Positions 11,698-12,117 of a stretch of 12,117 nucleotides of DNA are shown in pieces. The stretch comes from DATDVD01 sp035290065 (GTDB lineage: Bacteria > Pseudomonadota > Gammaproteobacteria > Coxiellales > Coxiellaceae). The stretch lies in the NCBI GenBank assembly GCA_035290065.1, contig DATDVD010000053.1:1-12117 (forward strand). The letters run 5' to 3'. How positions within the stretch are numbered: the stretch's first letter is position 1; every line of letters begins with the position of its first letter. The notes beneath the pieces were generated by a model. The model worked only from the letters and a program-made list of their open reading frames with translations, was not told where the DNA came from and made no database searches. Both the position numbers and the translations under genes were made by a program.

Positions 11698-12117
11698 ATG
11701 GTTTTTGATTCTGGCTACGACGACGAACAAAGCACCAAGGAATGGAAAAAGTGGATGCTAGGGAGCACGCTTTTCGTCGTACTACTGGCCGCCTTATTTC
11801 TTTTGCTAAATCCACTATTAGGCTCTCTAACAGCAGGTTTAATCGTAGGAGCGATGTTTCTTATAGTTGCGCTAGCTGTTGGGTATGTCCAGTGGAAAAC
11901 ACGCCAGGACCCTGCGAATGATGGATGGGAAGCTGGAGTTGAAGAGCCCCAACGAAGAGGTTCTGGTGCAGGGGAAGGTGCATTGGAAACAGACTCCAGG
12001 CAACCACTAGCGAGGGGTAATGCTCCTTCCGACGCAGCCGCGTGGGAAGCTGGAGTATTTGACGACTCCTCACGAAGAAGGGGTTCTGGTGTATGGGAGG
12101 ATGAGGAAGCAAACACC
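11698..12117 (+). CDS. Two-helix membrane protein with repetitive WEAGV/RRGSG tail, 3'-truncated
   Basis: The frame from ATG 11698 is open to the end of the window (140 codons). GGGGA lies about eight bases upstream. A charged 19-residue N-terminus is followed by two hydrophobic helices (about 20-37 and 44-64) with a short turn and then a hydrophilic acidic tail. The tail holds two copies of a module, WEAGV (77-81, 116-120) followed by RRGSG (86-90, 127-131), with nearly identical DNA in those words, and the window cuts what may be a longer array. No family is recognised. In Legionella-like bacteria such hairpin-anchored repeat proteins are sometimes secreted effectors; with the possible PmrA box this is a hypothesis only. 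Confidence 0.75.
   Translation, partial: MVFDSGYDDEQSTKEWKKWMLGSTLFVVLLAALFLLLNPLLGSLTAGLIVGAMFLIVALAVGYVQWKTRQDPANDGWEAGVEEPQRRGSGAGEGALETDSRQPLARGNAPSDAAAWEAGVFDDSSRRRGSGVWEDEEANT

Noticed and set aside
11715..12116. Long minus-strand frames at the right end
   Set aside because: They are Ser/Pro/His-rich shadows of the plus-strand membrane protein, which has a ribosome site, two clear helices and internal repeats.

Overview
The window reads as a gammaproteobacterial chromosome segment of moderate GC. The rnfH(ratB)-ratA / smpB / ssrA neighbourhood, glutathione reductase, the xseB-ispA pair and RecQ all fit Gammaproteobacteria. A possible PmrA-type direct repeat in front of a two-helix membrane protein with a repetitive acidic tail hints at a Legionella/Coxiella-like lineage. 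That placement is inference only.

Left part (1-3740): the 3' end of an Ala/Glu-rich gene converges on rnfH through a shared bidirectional terminator. rnfH and ratA run leftwards and are separated by two palindromic repeat units. smpB and gor run rightwards as a tight pair and are followed by ssrA (tmRNA), so the trans-translation partners SmpB and tmRNA lie close together with gor between them.

Middle (3740-7300): an AT-richer accessory block sits directly behind the tmRNA 3' end, a classic integrase target. It is bounded by two similar arm-like sequences carrying GGGGGTA motifs, and it has no integrase. It contains an abutting gene pair, a cell-wall-hydrolase-like/DUF3892 fusion followed by a secreted DUF4431-like protein, and then a badly decayed AlbA_2/ATPase-type gene with two stop codons and three frameshifts. 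This looks like a decaying integrated element.

Right part (7300-12117): core genes return. recQ (minus strand) is bracketed by two nearly identical 82-bp palindromic units. The recQ-xseB divergent gap holds an 18-bp tandem array in which most units carry a TATAAT-like core. xseB overlaps ispA, whose stop codon lies in the first copy of a 20-bp tandem repeat that leads into a further palindromic unit. A BioC-like protein lacking the usual SAM-binding glycine loop follows on the minus strand, divergent from a truncated membrane protein with WEAGV/RRGSG repeats.

The most pervasive unexplained structure is the repeat family: five units at 770, 877, 7306, 9312 and 10833. Each is a pair of inverted hairpins around one of two kinds of linker, always between genes.
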